A DNA stretch of 64,000 bases from Udaeobacter sp963725505 (GCA_963725505.1 CAVRYN010000006.1:1-64000); one strand, 5' to 3'; counted from the first letter of the stretch, positions 20,501 through 28,403 are shown. Notes: generated by a model from the sequence alone, not told the origin. Program-made: numbers and translations.

Positions 20501-20623
20501 TCAACGAAGAAACAGGAATGCTCCGAAAAGGCCCAACAAGACACCAATCACCGGACTGAGTAATGCGAACCAAGTCGAGAAGCTCCATGCAGCAATGGAA
20601 TTGCGTTCTGGATTCATGATCAT
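20501..20623 (-). CDS. Tiny single-helix membrane protein (40 aa), paralogue of 22811-22936
   Basis: The 40-residue product has a polar start (MIMNPERNSIAAWSFS) and one membrane helix (WFALLSPVIGVLLGLFGAFL). The helix matches the 41-residue protein at 22811-22936 (WFVILSPVLGF...), sharing the WFxxLSPVxG pattern. GAGGAG precedes the start. The ATG overlaps the stop of the preceding gene as ATGA, strong evidence that both are translated. Function unknown. Confidence 0.6.
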   Translation of the reverse strand: MIMNPERNSIAAWSFSTWFALLSPVIGVLLGLFGAFLFLR

Positions 20624-20883
20624 GGTCTCCTCTTCGTCACTTCTGCCTTGTGATTGAAGGTCTGGCAGATGGTCCGTACTGCTGTGCTGATCCGTTCTTC
20701 GTTAGGCGAATCGACGAACCCACCGAATAGGTAAATGACCATTGCCATCGCTAAAATCGATATTGCGGTCATGGCTGTTGGTACTGCTTGACTGTTGCGA
20801 AGGCTGGTGACGGCGAATGCGCGAGCGTGAGATGCAATTTCCATTGCACGTGTCCTGAGAATGTTTGGATCCCGTGCTGCCAT
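20620..20883 (-). CDS. Small membrane protein (87 aa)
   Basis: 87 residues: a polar N-terminal stretch (MAARDPNILRTRAMEIASHA), a central membrane helix (AMTAISILAMAMVIYLFGGFV) and a short basic C-terminal tail. Not recognised. It is coupled by a four-base ATGA overlap to the 40-residue gene downstream. It occupies the same position in its run as the two-helix 87-residue protein at 22946-23209 does in the other run, though the sequences are not clearly alike. Confidence 0.5.
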   Translation of the reverse strand: MAARDPNILRTRAMEIASHARAFAVTSLRNSQAVPTAMTAISILAMAMVIYLFGGFVDSPNEERISTAVRTICQTFNHKAEVTKRRP

Positions 20884-20949
20884 TCGCCAACCAGCTTCGG
20901 ATTTCCCGAAACGGCAAAATGTTCGAGATGAAGAAATCGAGAACGAAAC

Positions 20950-21429
20950 TTAGTTAACGTTTCCATGTAAACATACTCCAGCTGCAGACGCCGCGTTGTT
21001 GAAGACCATGTCTCCTGGTTCAGCATGGCCATTCCGCTCGTTGACAAAGAAATGGCTAAACGAAGTCCATAGTCGGTCCGCAGCGCGCCCGCAGCGTTGC
21101 GCCCAGTAGCTGAGTGCGCCTAACGACGAGTCGCCGACCAGTTCGTGGCGGACGTTGTCCGGTGCCAGGTTCAATAATTGACAAATGTTGAGGAATGAAA
21201 ACGGCGAAGAGCATTCATCCACCGTGAGCCAGCGATAAGCATCGAAGTAAAGTTCTCGCTCGATCTTGCTCGTTGCACCGTGGAATCGTCGCAAGTCCTG
21301 CGCGGCTTGTTTGAGCACACCGGCTGCCAGCTCACGTTGGGCGGCTTGTTTGAGCTCGTCGACCCGCAACTCACGTTGGCTTCCTTCTGAGAAATCAGCG
21401 TCGTTAGCTTTCATTGTTTGTTGTTTCAT
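20950..21429 (-). CDS. Hypothetical protein with repeated leader (159 aa)
   Basis: Starts at 21429 behind GGGAGATAGAGGT. The N-terminus MKQQTMKANDADFSEGSQRE closely resembles the starts of the 128-residue protein at 22415-22801 and the 23-residue peptide at 23217-23288. Next come two near-repeats ending in ELKQAAQ and VLKQAAQ, and then a soluble helical domain (FHGATSKIERELYFDAYRW, FSFLNICQLLNLAPDNVRHE). The rest is less ordered. No known domain recognised; the helical domain could bind DNA or protein, but that is a guess. The shared leader suggests a duplicated expression cassette. Confidence 0.6.
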   Translation of the reverse strand: MKQQTMKANDADFSEGSQRELRVDELKQAAQRELAAGVLKQAAQDLRRFHGATSKIERELYFDAYRWLTVDECSSPFSFLNICQLLNLAPDNVRHELVGDSSLGALSYWAQRCGRAADRLWTSFSHFFVNERNGHAEPGDMVFNNAASAAGVCLHGNVN

Positions 21430-21487
21430 ACCTCTATCTCCCGAGTTTGGAGGACTACATTTCACAAGACTTGAAATTTCTTTGCGG
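21430..21487 (-). promoter_or_regulatory. Repeated 5' block upstream of the 159-aa gene
   Basis: This untranslated block closely matches 23289-23345. Shared features, read on the minus strand: TCAAGTyTTsTGAAATGTAG, then CTCGkGAGATAGAGGT directly before the start codon. Conservation of non-coding sequence right up to the ribosome site points to a copied promoter or 5'-UTR regulator. The exact -10 and -35 elements cannot be assigned. Confidence 0.45.
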
Positions 21488-21494
21488 TGTCGCT

Positions 21495-21653
21495 TTACGG
21501 GGCGGCGAGAAGCCCTGTTTCGATCGGACCCAGGTGTTTCTTGAATGCGCGACGGAGTTTTCCCAGCACTGCGGCCTCTAACTGGCGCACGCACTCGCGG
21601 GTCACACCGAGCTCGCGTGAATAGCTGCTCAGCGCGACGTCGTTTTTGTTCAT
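21495..21653 (-). CDS. Mini-protein resembling sigma-70 region 4.2 helix-turn-helix (52 aa)
   Basis: A 52-residue ORF with GAGGG about ten bases before its ATG. Residues 9-37 (SSYSRELGVTRECVRQLEAA followed by VLGKLRRAF) match the -35-recognition helix-turn-helix of RpoD-type sigma factors (consensus ELGVTRERVRQIEAxALxKLR). Regions 1-3 are absent. The tail KKHLGPIETGLLAAP recurs, slightly changed, as KKHLGQIEAELLAAT in the 23-residue peptide at 23217-23288. It could be a stand-alone DNA-binding or anti-sigma-like peptide, or a decayed sigma fragment. It lies 83 bases after the HAD gene and 65 before the 159-residue gene. Confidence 0.6.
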   Translation of the reverse strand: MNKNDVALSSYSRELGVTRECVRQLEAAVLGKLRRAFKKHLGPIETGLLAAP

Positions 21654-21736
21654 GTTGGAACCCTCACGATTTACGGCGCATCATTCGCGCTGCGCGGACG
21701 CCGGATTTTTCAATGCTGGCCTTGACGTGATTCGCG

Positions 21737-22402
21737 CTACCTCTTTCGATTGATCCGGTCGAGCGCTGGCGGGATGTCGGCAAAATGATCGAGCCACGCA
21801 TCCGGCGCGAGCGTTTCTGGCGGCACGCGCAGATAACCATAGCGCATGAGAATGACCGCAACGCCGGCCGCGCGCGCCGCGGCATGATCGTTCTCGTTGT
21901 CGCCAATCATTACTGATTCGTTAGGCGATGCGCGAAGCTGTTCGAGCGCGGTGAGAAGATGCCGCGGATCGGGTTTTCGAAATGGCACGACGTCGCCGCC
22001 GACGATCACTTCGAAATATTTGGCGATGTTGAATCCGTCGAGCACCGCGAGGGTCGCTGCTTGCTGTTTGTTCGTGCAGATGGCAAGGCGCGCTCCTGAT
22101 CCGATTAACGAACGCAGAGTCGTCGCAACATCCGGGTAAAGGCGGCTCAGTCGTGTGGGCGCCGCTTCGTAGAAATCGAGAAACCGCTGATGCGCGTTTT
22201 CAAGATCGACAACTTCGCCGGTTGCACGCAGCGCGCGCTCGACCAGCGCATGCGTCCCGTCGCCGATCATGCGTCGCACTTCGTCTGCCGACAATTCGCG
22301 CCGCGCGAGGCCGCGCAGCATCTCATTCAACGCCGCACGCAAATCCGGCAGGCTGTCGACGAGGGTGCCGTCGAGATCGAACACGAGCGCGGCTTGCTGC
22401 AT
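21737..22402 (-). CDS. gph: HAD-superfamily phosphatase, phosphoglycolate phosphatase-like
   Basis: Hydrolyses a small phosphorylated metabolite, typically 2-phosphoglycolate. The 221-residue protein has all HAD motifs: I, LVFDLDGTLVDS (residues 6-17, nucleophile Asp); II, AICTNKQ near 112; III, the lysine in VVPFRKPDP near 143; IV, VMIGDNENDHAAARAAG near 165. The cap insertion after motif I is the C1 type of Gph. It starts 12 bases after the stop of the 128-residue gene. The family often misannotates substrate, so the symbol is a best guess. Confidence 0.85.
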   Translation of the reverse strand: MQQAALVFDLDGTLVDSLPDLRAALNEMLRGLARRELSADEVRRMIGDGTHALVERALRATGEVVDLENAHQRFLDFYEAAPTRLSRLYPDVATTLRSLIGSGARLAICTNKQQAATLAVLDGFNIAKYFEVIVGGDVVPFRKPDPRHLLTALEQLRASPNESVMIGDNENDHAAARAAGVAVILMRYGYLRVPPETLAPDAWLDHFADIPPALDRINRKR

Positions 22403-22414
22403 GGAACCAGCGTG

Positions 22415-22801
22415 TTACAACAACGGCCAAAACATCGCGAGCATTAGCAGAACAATCAGTGCGCTGCATACCACTAGCGCCAGTTTGTTTTTCCGCTTTA
22501 GCGCAAGATCGACATCGTCCAATAAACGGATCGTCGCCGGATGGTCATCGAAAATCAGGACGCGGCGAATCGGCGCTGCGCCTTCGCGCAGTCGAATCGG
22601 CCGCGAAACTATCGCAAAGACTCGGGTGCGTTTCTGGCCTAACGAGTCCGGCGTCACGTCAAACCGTGGCTGACCTGCGTTGCGCATGATCAAAATGAAA
22701 CGCTTAGGAGTTTGTTTGAGCACACCGGCCGCCAGCTCATGTTGGCTTTCCTCTGCGACATCAGCATCGTTAGCTTTCGTTGTGTGTTGCGTGACACGCA
22801 T
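22415..22801 (-). CDS. Hypothetical membrane-anchored protein with repeated leader (128 aa)
   Basis: 128 residues. The N-terminus (TQHTTKANDADVAEESQHE, then LAAGVLKQ) is a copy of the leader seen in the 159-residue protein at 20950-21429. The middle is soluble (RVFAIVSRPIRLREGAAPIR, RVLIFDDHPATIRLLDDVDL), and the C-terminus is one membrane helix (LALVVCSALIVLLMLAMFW), a tail-anchored layout. Not recognised. It lies nine bases after the 41-residue gene and 12 before the HAD gene, so these form one transcript. Confidence 0.6.
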   Translation of the reverse strand: MRVTQHTTKANDADVAEESQHELAAGVLKQTPKRFILIMRNAGQPRFDVTPDSLGQKRTRVFAIVSRPIRLREGAAPIRRVLIFDDHPATIRLLDDVDLALKRKNKLALVVCSALIVLLMLAMFWPLL

Positions 22802-22810
22802 CTTTTCTCC

Positions 22811-22936
22811 TTAGTTCATCAGACATGCAGCCAGGGCGCAGATGGTGAAGCCGAGCACCGGGCTAAGTATTACGAACCAGACCGCTGCATTTGTGACGGC
22901 CGGCCCGTGCGTTTCGAAAGTCATTTGTGTTTGCAT
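22811..22936 (-). CDS. Tiny single-helix membrane protein (41 aa), paralogue of 20501-20623
   Basis: 41 residues: a polar start (MQTQMTFETHGPAVTNAAV) and one membrane helix (WFVILSPVLGFTICALAACL). It shares the WFxxLSPVxG core and overall size with the 40-residue peptide at 20501-20623. Its place, just upstream of a larger small gene, is also the same in both runs, which argues that both are real and duplicated. Function unknown. Confidence 0.55.
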   Translation of the reverse strand: MQTQMTFETHGPAVTNAAVWFVILSPVLGFTICALAACLMN

Positions 22937-22945
22937 ATTCTTTCT

Positions 22946-23209
22946 TCAGCCGAACCAGAGTTGATAAAGAACGCTCAGGACCGCGAGCGTCAGTCCGCCA
23001 AACACAAAGACAATTTCTTCGACGCGGTTGTGCCTAACGACCGGCGTGTCGTTCCCGACTTCCGGATCACGACCAAACAATTGATCGCGCCGGCGGTAAA
23101 TGAAAACGCCGGCGCCCATTAAGAGGAGCAGGGGAATGGTGAACCCGATCCGCAGCGCAGGTTTACCGGCCGATTCGATCACGCCAAGAAGTAAAACGCA
23201 CGTGTTCAT
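22946..23209 (-). CDS. Small two-helix membrane protein (87 aa)
   Basis: 87 residues with two predicted membrane helices (ALRIGFTIPLLLLMGAGVFIY and VEEIVFVFGGLTLAVLSVLY) joined by a basic and acidic loop (RRRDQLFGRDPEVGNDTPVV). No family recognised. It begins seven bases after the stop of the 23-residue peptide and ends nine bases before the 41-residue gene, in a tight small-gene run. Confidence 0.55.
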   Translation of the reverse strand: MNTCVLLLGVIESAGKPALRIGFTIPLLLLMGAGVFIYRRRDQLFGRDPEVGNDTPVVRHNRVEEIVFVFGGLTLAVLSVLYQLWFG

Positions 23210-23216
23210 GTCGACC

Positions 23217-23288
23217 TTAAGTGGCGGCGAGAAGCTCGGCTTCGATCTGGCCGAGGTGTTTCTTGTTAGCTTTCATTGTGTGTTGCAT
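23217..23288 (-). CDS. Short leader peptide (23 aa) combining two shared segments
   Basis: Short ORF behind GAGATAGAGGTGTC. The product is the leader segment MQHTMKAN joined to KKHLGQIEAELLAAT. The first half matches the leader of the 159-residue gene and the second half matches the tail of the 52-residue sigma-like peptide (21495-21653). It therefore looks like a deletion product that fused the start of one gene to the end of another. It may be translated as a leader peptide or be only a scar. Confidence 0.45.
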   Translation of the reverse strand: MQHTMKANKKHLGQIEAELLAAT

Positions 23289-23345
23289 GACACCTCTATC
23301 TCACGACTTTGAAGCGCTACATTTCAGAAAACTTGAGATTTTCTG
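23289..23345 (-). promoter_or_regulatory. Repeated 5' block upstream of the first small-gene run
   Basis: Second copy of the block at 21430-21487. On the minus strand it has TCAAGTTTTCTGAAATGTAG followed by GTCGTGAGATAGAGGT immediately before the start codon of the 23-residue peptide. Probably carries the promoter and ribosome site of the whole small-gene run. Confidence 0.45.
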
Positions 23346-23351
23346 CGTGCC

Positions 23352-23416
23352 AAGGGAGCGGCGGTCTCCCGACCGCCGTTTACGTAATCGGCGGCTGCCC
23401 AAGCCGCCGTTCCTTG
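23352..23416. repeat. Pair of short GC-rich palindromes (REP-like)
   Basis: Two adjacent hairpins: GCGGCGGTC tccc GACCGCCG, and after a short AT-rich spacer CGGCGGCT gccc AAGCCGCCG. They lie just after the stop of the kinase gene and may also act as its terminator. Confidence 0.6.
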
Positions 23417-23431
23417 ATGCCCCTTCGTATT

Positions 23432-26227
23432 CTAATAGCGAACTTGCGGCGGATTCTTTAGGAGTGCTTCGAATCGCGGATTCCTGCGCAACGGGTCCCA
23501 GTAAGGTGAGAATCGAAGCTCGCCGGGGTGAATTCCGCCAGGGACTTCAAGCAGGTGCGGAAGAGCGGCAATCGCTGCATCGATCTCACCCAATTGCGCC
23601 AGAGCTCTTGCGCGATAAGTTTCGGCAATTGGTTTGAATAAGCCGTCGTTATCGTAATCGGCGACGCCTTGCCTCGCCTGCTCGAGCGCATTCGATTTGT
23701 CCCCGAGGCCGGCATATGCGGCGGCAAGGAAAAGTCGCGCTCCGAGAATTGGCGGCTTGGGGAGAACACCCTCAGGCGCGACTTCCTGGATAGCACGCTC
23801 GAATGTGGTGCGCGCTTCTTCATTTCGTCCGGCCCAGAGCTGACAATATCCCTGAAGCACGAGAGCAAAGATGTCCTGGGTATCGAGTGATTGTCCTGGA
23901 CCCGGAGAGCTCGTAGCCCTGCTAACCCAGAAGATTGCTTCGTCGAAGTTCCGTTCCAACAGCGCCTGTTCCACGCGATGTATAAGAACCGTTTTGTCGG
24001 TAGAATCCGTCGGGATACGCGCAAGCTCTTTGGCGGCTTTATCTAGCCGACCATCTTGTTGATATAGCTCAACCTTGAGCGCGATGACGAACTGATTGTT
24101 AGGCGAAATTTCCAACGCCCGATCGAGGGCTGCCTCTGCCTCTCTCGCTCGCCCTAACGGCCAGAATATGTCATTAGCAGCATTACTCCAAAGTCGAGTG
24201 TTTCGCGGATCAAGCTCGGTCGCTCTCGCCAGATGAGCTTCAGCTTCTCTCCAATGACCCAGGCGACGCTCCGCATAAGCCGTGTATTCGTTAACAAGTG
24301 CGTTATTGGGTAAACGGTTTTCAGCTTCCCGATATCCTTGCAGCGCCGCAGCGGGATCGTCCAACACGCGTGAGCGATACGTCCCCTGCGCCAACCATGC
24401 TTCGCCCAGTTCTGGTGCAAGTGCGATCGCGCGATCTGCAGCCTCTTTCACCGCCGCCGCCGAATTCACGTTCCGGTCGACACTGTTGTAGTAAAGAAAG
24501 CTCCGGACAATGCTAAGCCGAGCCCACGCCAGGGCAAAGTTCGGATCAAGCCGGACAGCTTCCGCGTAAGCGGCGGCAGCATCCGCATATAAGGAGGCAC
24601 CGGCTTGACTTTGCTCGATGCCAACGCCACGCAGATAAGCATTGTAAGCAGCCGTGTTTGCGGTCGGCGGCTTGGCGCTAATTCTTTGCACGAGCCTGGC
24701 ATCGAGTTGTTGCGCAATGCTGTTGGCTACTTCGGCCTCGACGGCAAATACATCATCAAGCTTGCGGTCGTAACTATTGGCCCACAGGTGAGCATTGGTG
24801 CGCGTGTCGATCAGCTGCACATTGACGCGTACCTTGTCGGCTGATCTTTGGAGAGATCCTTCCAATACTCTCCCGACGTTAAGTTGCCGGCCAACGGTTC
24901 TTAGATCGACAGGTTTGTTTTGGTAGCTTTCTGTGGACGTCCGCGCGATAACCTTGAGATCGGCCAGACTTGCGAGCTTGGTCAGAATTTCATCCTGAAT
25001 ACCGATCGCGAAAAACTTGTCTTCTGCGTTTGTACTTAGATTTTCGAAGGGAAGAACCGCGATCGCTCGATCCAGCTCAGAAGCGGAGGCGGTCCGTTGA
25101 TAAACGAAGTTGGCCAGTAAGACGACGGCGAGTGCGAGCGCGAGTCCTACTGAAACAAGAACGACACGTTTTCGCCGGCGGCGGGCAGCAGGTTCAAAAT
25201 GGAGATAGCACCGGTGAACCTTTGTAAGTAGCTCGCGCGCGGTTTGCGGTCGCTTTGCCGGATCAACAGCTAACATTGACTTCAACAACGACACGCATTC
25301 GAGCGGGACATGCGCATTCTTCAGCTGCTTCAGCGGAAGTTGCTCCGCTTGCTTCACTCGAATTTCCTCAATCGAGCGGCCAGCGAACGGTGTGCATCCT
25401 GTCAGCAGATACCAAAACGTGACCCCGAGAGCATAAATATCCGAACGTGCGTCGATCTGCTGCTGCCCGGCTTCATCAAATTGCTCCGGACTAGCGAAAG
25501 CAGGCGTTCCGATGAAGCCTGCTTGCGTTCGAAAAGTCGGATTCTGTGCAGCGATCACTTTCGCCACGCCGTAATCGATTATCTTGACCAATAGCTGATC
25601 GCTTGCGTGTGACTCGATCATCAAGTTCGACGGCTTCAGGTCGCGGTGAATAACGCCGCATGCTTCTCCAGCGGCCAGACCGCGCGCTGTCTGCTCTACC
25701 ACTTCAAGAGCGAGGCTTAAAGGAAGTGGTCCGTCGCGTTGCACTCGCTGTTCGAGCGTTTCACCATGGACAAGCTCCATGGCATAAAAGCACTCCCCAT
25801 CTTGCTCACCGTAATGAGTTACTCGCGCAACGTTCGGATGATGAATCTGCGCGGCCGCGCGGGCTTCGCGCAGGAATCGCGCACGAGCAGTGGGATCTTC
25901 CGCCAACTTTCGACTGATGACCTTGAGGGCGACCGTCGAATTAAGAACAGTGTCGCGAGCACGATATGTGACCGCCATTGCCCCGGAGCCGAGTATGACA
26001 GGGTAGCCGTCAGGATTTACTTCGACTTCGAAGTGAGCATAACGCAACGGACCGAGTCTGACTTTATTGCGTTCACTGCCTCGCTCGACTTCGTCGTCCT
26101 CGCCGAGAAAGCCAAAGCTAACCAAGCAACGAACGCATTCGCCGTCAGGGCCGGGGTGGGTGATCGACTTGCCGCAGGTTGCGCAAACTCCTGCGCCAAT
26201 TCCTTGCTGAGGAGCCACAGCGCTCAT
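23432..26227 (-). CDS. Serine/threonine protein kinase with zinc ribbon, TolB-like and TPR domains
   Basis: A 931-residue membrane kinase. Domains in order: zinc ribbon with Cys at 15, 18, 31 and 34; kinase domain about 65-335 with GSGAMAVTYRARD, ALKVI, HRDLKPSNLM and DYGVA (DYG in place of DFG); membrane helix about 353-375 (VLVSVGLALALAVVLLANFV); a TolB/FlgO-like domain about 385-510 starting IAVLPFENLSTN; and TPR-like helical repeats to the end. The kinase faces the cytosol and the repeats the periplasm. The start overlaps the sigma-factor stop as ATGA. This pairing of a divergent sigma factor with such a kinase is common in Verrucomicrobia and Planctomycetes and suggests a signalling pair. 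Targets unknown. Confidence 0.92.
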   Translation of the reverse strand: MSAVAPQQGIGAGVCATCGKSITHPGPDGECVRCLVSFGFLGEDDEVERGSERNKVRLGPLRYAHFEVEVNPDGYPVILGSGAMAVTYRARDTVLNSTVALKVISRKLAEDPTARARFLREARAAAQIHHPNVARVTHYGEQDGECFYAMELVHGETLEQRVQRDGPLPLSLALEVVEQTARGLAAGEACGVIHRDLKPSNLMIESHASDQLLVKIIDYGVAKVIAAQNPTFRTQAGFIGTPAFASPEQFDEAGQQQIDARSDIYALGVTFWYLLTGCTPFAGRSIEEIRVKQAEQLPLKQLKNAHVPLECVSLLKSMLAVDPAKRPQTARELLTKVHRCYLHFEPAARRRRKRVVLVSVGLALALAVVLLANFVYQRTASASELDRAIAVLPFENLSTNAEDKFFAIGIQDEILTKLASLADLKVIARTSTESYQNKPVDLRTVGRQLNVGRVLEGSLQRSADKVRVNVQLIDTRTNAHLWANSYDRKLDDVFAVEAEVANSIAQQLDARLVQRISAKPPTANTAAYNAYLRGVGIEQSQAGASLYADAAAAYAEAVRLDPNFALAWARLSIVRSFLYYNSVDRNVNSAAAVKEAADRAIALAPELGEAWLAQGTYRSRVLDDPAAALQGYREAENRLPNNALVNEYTAYAERRLGHWREAEAHLARATELDPRNTRLWSNAANDIFWPLGRAREAEAALDRALEISPNNQFVIALKVELYQQDGRLDKAAKELARIPTDSTDKTVLIHRVEQALLERNFDEAIFWVSRATSSPGPGQSLDTQDIFALVLQGYCQLWAGRNEEARTTFERAIQEVAPEGVLPKPPILGARLFLAAAYAGLGDKSNALEQARQGVADYDNDGLFKPIAETYRARALAQLGEIDAAIAALPHLLEVPGGIHPGELRFSPYWDPLRRNPRFEALLKNPPQVRY

Positions 26228-26988
26228 GCGGTCAGAATCCGGTAAACGTAATGCAGCTCGTCGTCGATGTCCTTCGGATCGGAAACGGTGCTCGCCACTT
26301 CGGCCCGCAAGGCATGTCGATAGGTTTGGCGCAACCGTGAAAGCCAGACACGGAAATTTTCAACCGATGTACCCAGCCGGTTTGCCACTTCCTGCTGATT
26401 CGGCGCCGTCGCTGTTCCACCGGCTACGAACGGCCTTAGCTCATCCACCCATTCTCGTTTGCCTTCGGCAGCAAATCGGTCGCGCACGTTTTTCCACGCG
26501 CGCGTCACAATGCTGGAGGCCCATGCGACATCGTAGGAGTTCACGTCGCCCAAATGAGACGTGGCCTGCATCGCCGCTTCAGCTTGCGGCAGTTGTTCAT
26601 CGAACGACACGAACTGATGCGCTCCGCCGCGTTTGATCGCGCGCATGCGCTCGCGCTCCTTCAGCAAAAAGTTTTGCAACGAACCCAGCAGGAACGTGCG
26701 CAGGCGGCCCTTCTCCTGATCGGCCCGGCTCAACGTGTTGTGCTCAAGTAAATGCTCGAAAAAACCCTGGACGATATCTTGCGCGTCACCCGGGCGAATA
26801 GCCGCGACGACGGAGGAATGTGTAGAGCGGTGGCCAGTAAGCTTCGCAAAAAGCGGCAAGCGCTTTCCGCGCCGACTCATCAGACTCCGCCTTGCCCGCC
26901 TGCAACACGACGGTCCAATGCGTCGTCTGGAACGGCGCACCCCCCTCTTGCAACGTTCCTGGAATCGGTTTCGTAGGTTAGTTATCAT
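26224..26988 (-). CDS. RNA polymerase sigma factor (ECF-like, kinase-associated), two compensating frameshifts
   Basis: Region 2 reads GDAQDIVQGFFEHLL and GRLRTFLLGSLQNFL near residues 68-100; the C-terminal part has a helix-turn-helix-like NQQEVANRLGTSVENFRVWL. In the frame as written, residues about 17-65 are Arg/Ser-rich and unlike the family. A neighbouring frame over 26797-26930 gives the expected FQTTHWTVVLQAGKAESDES and FCEAYWPPLYTFLRRRGYSP. One extra C near 26790 (CCCGGG) and one missing G in the G run at 26940-26945 would restore a single frame from the ATG. It is coupled to the downstream kinase by a four-base overlap. Confidence 0.8.
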   Translation of the reverse strand: MITNLRNRFQERCKRGVRRSRRRIGPSCCRRARRSLMSRRGKRLPLFAKLTGHRSTHSSVVAAIRPGDAQDIVQGFFEHLLEHNTLSRADQEKGRLRTFLLGSLQNFLLKERERMRAIKRGGAHQFVSFDEQLPQAEAAMQATSHLGDVNSYDVAWASSIVTRAWKNVRDRFAAEGKREWVDELRPFVAGGTATAPNQQEVANRLGTSVENFRVWLSRLRQTYRHALRAEVASTVSDPKDIDDELHYVYRILTA

Positions 26989-27134
26989 AAGTTCCCGAAA
27001 GGATTTTACGATAAAAAACAGAGTTGCCTAAAGAGCAAGCTGGGGCTCTCGGCAGACATTGATGTGGTCCACGTGCTGCGTTCGCACGACGCCAGTCGGT
27101 GCCATTCGCTGACACGGCGCGGGAACGAGCGAGA

Positions 27135-28217
27135 TTAAGCGACGTTCAGAACGACGCGGCCGTTTACTTTGCCTTCTCTCAGTCGACTGAAAACTTCATT
27201 GATGGAATCGAGCGGGAGTTGCTCGATCGTCGCCTTCACTTTGCCTTCGGCGGCAAAGGCGAGCGCTTCCTCAAGATCTTTTCTTGTGCCCACGATCGAG
27301 CCTCGGAGAGTGTAGCGACTTAGCACCACATCGAAGATGGACACCGGAAATTCGCCGGGAGGCAATCCAATCAGGACGCATGTGCCGCGGCGACGAAGCA
27401 TGCCGATGGCTTGCTTGAATGCGATGGGCGACACAGCTGTGACGAGAACACCGTGAGCTCCGCCGATTTCATCCTGAATTTTGCGCGCTGGATCCTCCGC
27501 GCGCGCGTCCACTGCAATTTGCGCGCCGAGCTTGCGCGCTAAATCCAACTTTTCTTCTCCGACATCGACAGCCGCTACATGAAATCCCATGGCTGTGGCG
27601 TATTGAATCGCGATATGCCCTAAACCGCCCACGCCTGAAATCACGACCCATTCGCCGGGACGCGCGTCTGTTTCTTTCAGGCCTTTGTACGTCGTGACGC
27701 CTGCACACAGAATGGGTCCCGCATCGACAAACGAAAGCTGGTCGGGAATTCTGCCCAGGAAATCGGCCTGCCCGAGCGCATATTCGGCGAAACTCCCATT
27801 CACGGAATAGCCCGAGTTCTGTTGGGCCTTGCAGAGTGTTTCCCAACCCGAAAGACAGAATTCGCAATGGCCACAAGCACTGTGTAACCACGCGATGCCG
27901 ACTCGGTCACCTTCTTTCAGGTGAGTGACACCCGGGCCCAGCGCCACCACAACACCAGCACCTTCATGTCCGGGAATAAATGGCGGAGTCGGTTTGACCG
28001 GCCAATCGCCATCGGCCGCGTGCAAGTCGGTATGACACACGCCGGTCGCGATGATTTGGACCAGAGCTTGCCCAGGTCCAGGTGAAGGAACAGGAACCTC
28101 GCGGATCTGCAGCGGTTCACGGAACTTCTCCACCACCGCCGCTCGCATCGTCTCTGGTATCACCGGTCGCGCTTTTTCTTTGTCTCGCCCCATCAGTTCT
28201 GACACCGCATTTTCCAT
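27135..28217 (-). CDS. adhP: Zinc-dependent alcohol dehydrogenase (AdhP-type)
   Basis: Medium-chain dehydrogenase/reductase that oxidises primary alcohols or reduces aldehydes with NAD. 360 residues. Catalytic zinc ligands lie in GVCHTDLHAADGDWP and GHEGAG. The structural zinc cysteines lie in HSACGHCEFCLSGWETLC. The Rossmann motif is VVISGVGGLGHIAIQYA near residue 188. The start at 28217 is preferred over 28274 because GGAGGAG lies five bases upstream. No frame break. It lies 186 bases after the esterase gene; co-transcription is possible but not shown. Confidence 0.93.
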   Translation of the reverse strand: MENAVSELMGRDKEKARPVIPETMRAAVVEKFREPLQIREVPVPSPGPGQALVQIIATGVCHTDLHAADGDWPVKPTPPFIPGHEGAGVVVALGPGVTHLKEGDRVGIAWLHSACGHCEFCLSGWETLCKAQQNSGYSVNGSFAEYALGQADFLGRIPDQLSFVDAGPILCAGVTTYKGLKETDARPGEWVVISGVGGLGHIAIQYATAMGFHVAAVDVGEEKLDLARKLGAQIAVDARAEDPARKIQDEIGGAHGVLVTAVSPIAFKQAIGMLRRRGTCVLIGLPPGEFPVSIFDVVLSRYTLRGSIVGTRKDLEEALAFAAEGKVKATIEQLPLDSINEVFSRLREGKVNGRVVLNVA

Positions 28218-28403
28218 AGCATCTCCTCCACTTGTTAGGCACTTATCGCCGCATTCCCACTCGTTGCTCCGCACTCTTTGCGAATTGCGGAGCAGTTTTT
28301 GGCGACGAGTAGATTGTAGCCTGCCTCGCGCTGTGTCGCACGCCTTACAAGCTCTTTCTGTATAACATTACATCGGCAATCGGGTAAATCACGCTGAAGT
28401 CTG

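Noticed and set aside
20203..20547. Alternative minus-strand ORF overlapping the 149-aa gene
   Set aside because: Rich in Arg/Ser, with no ribosome site; the other frame fits the small-gene run better, though not decisively.
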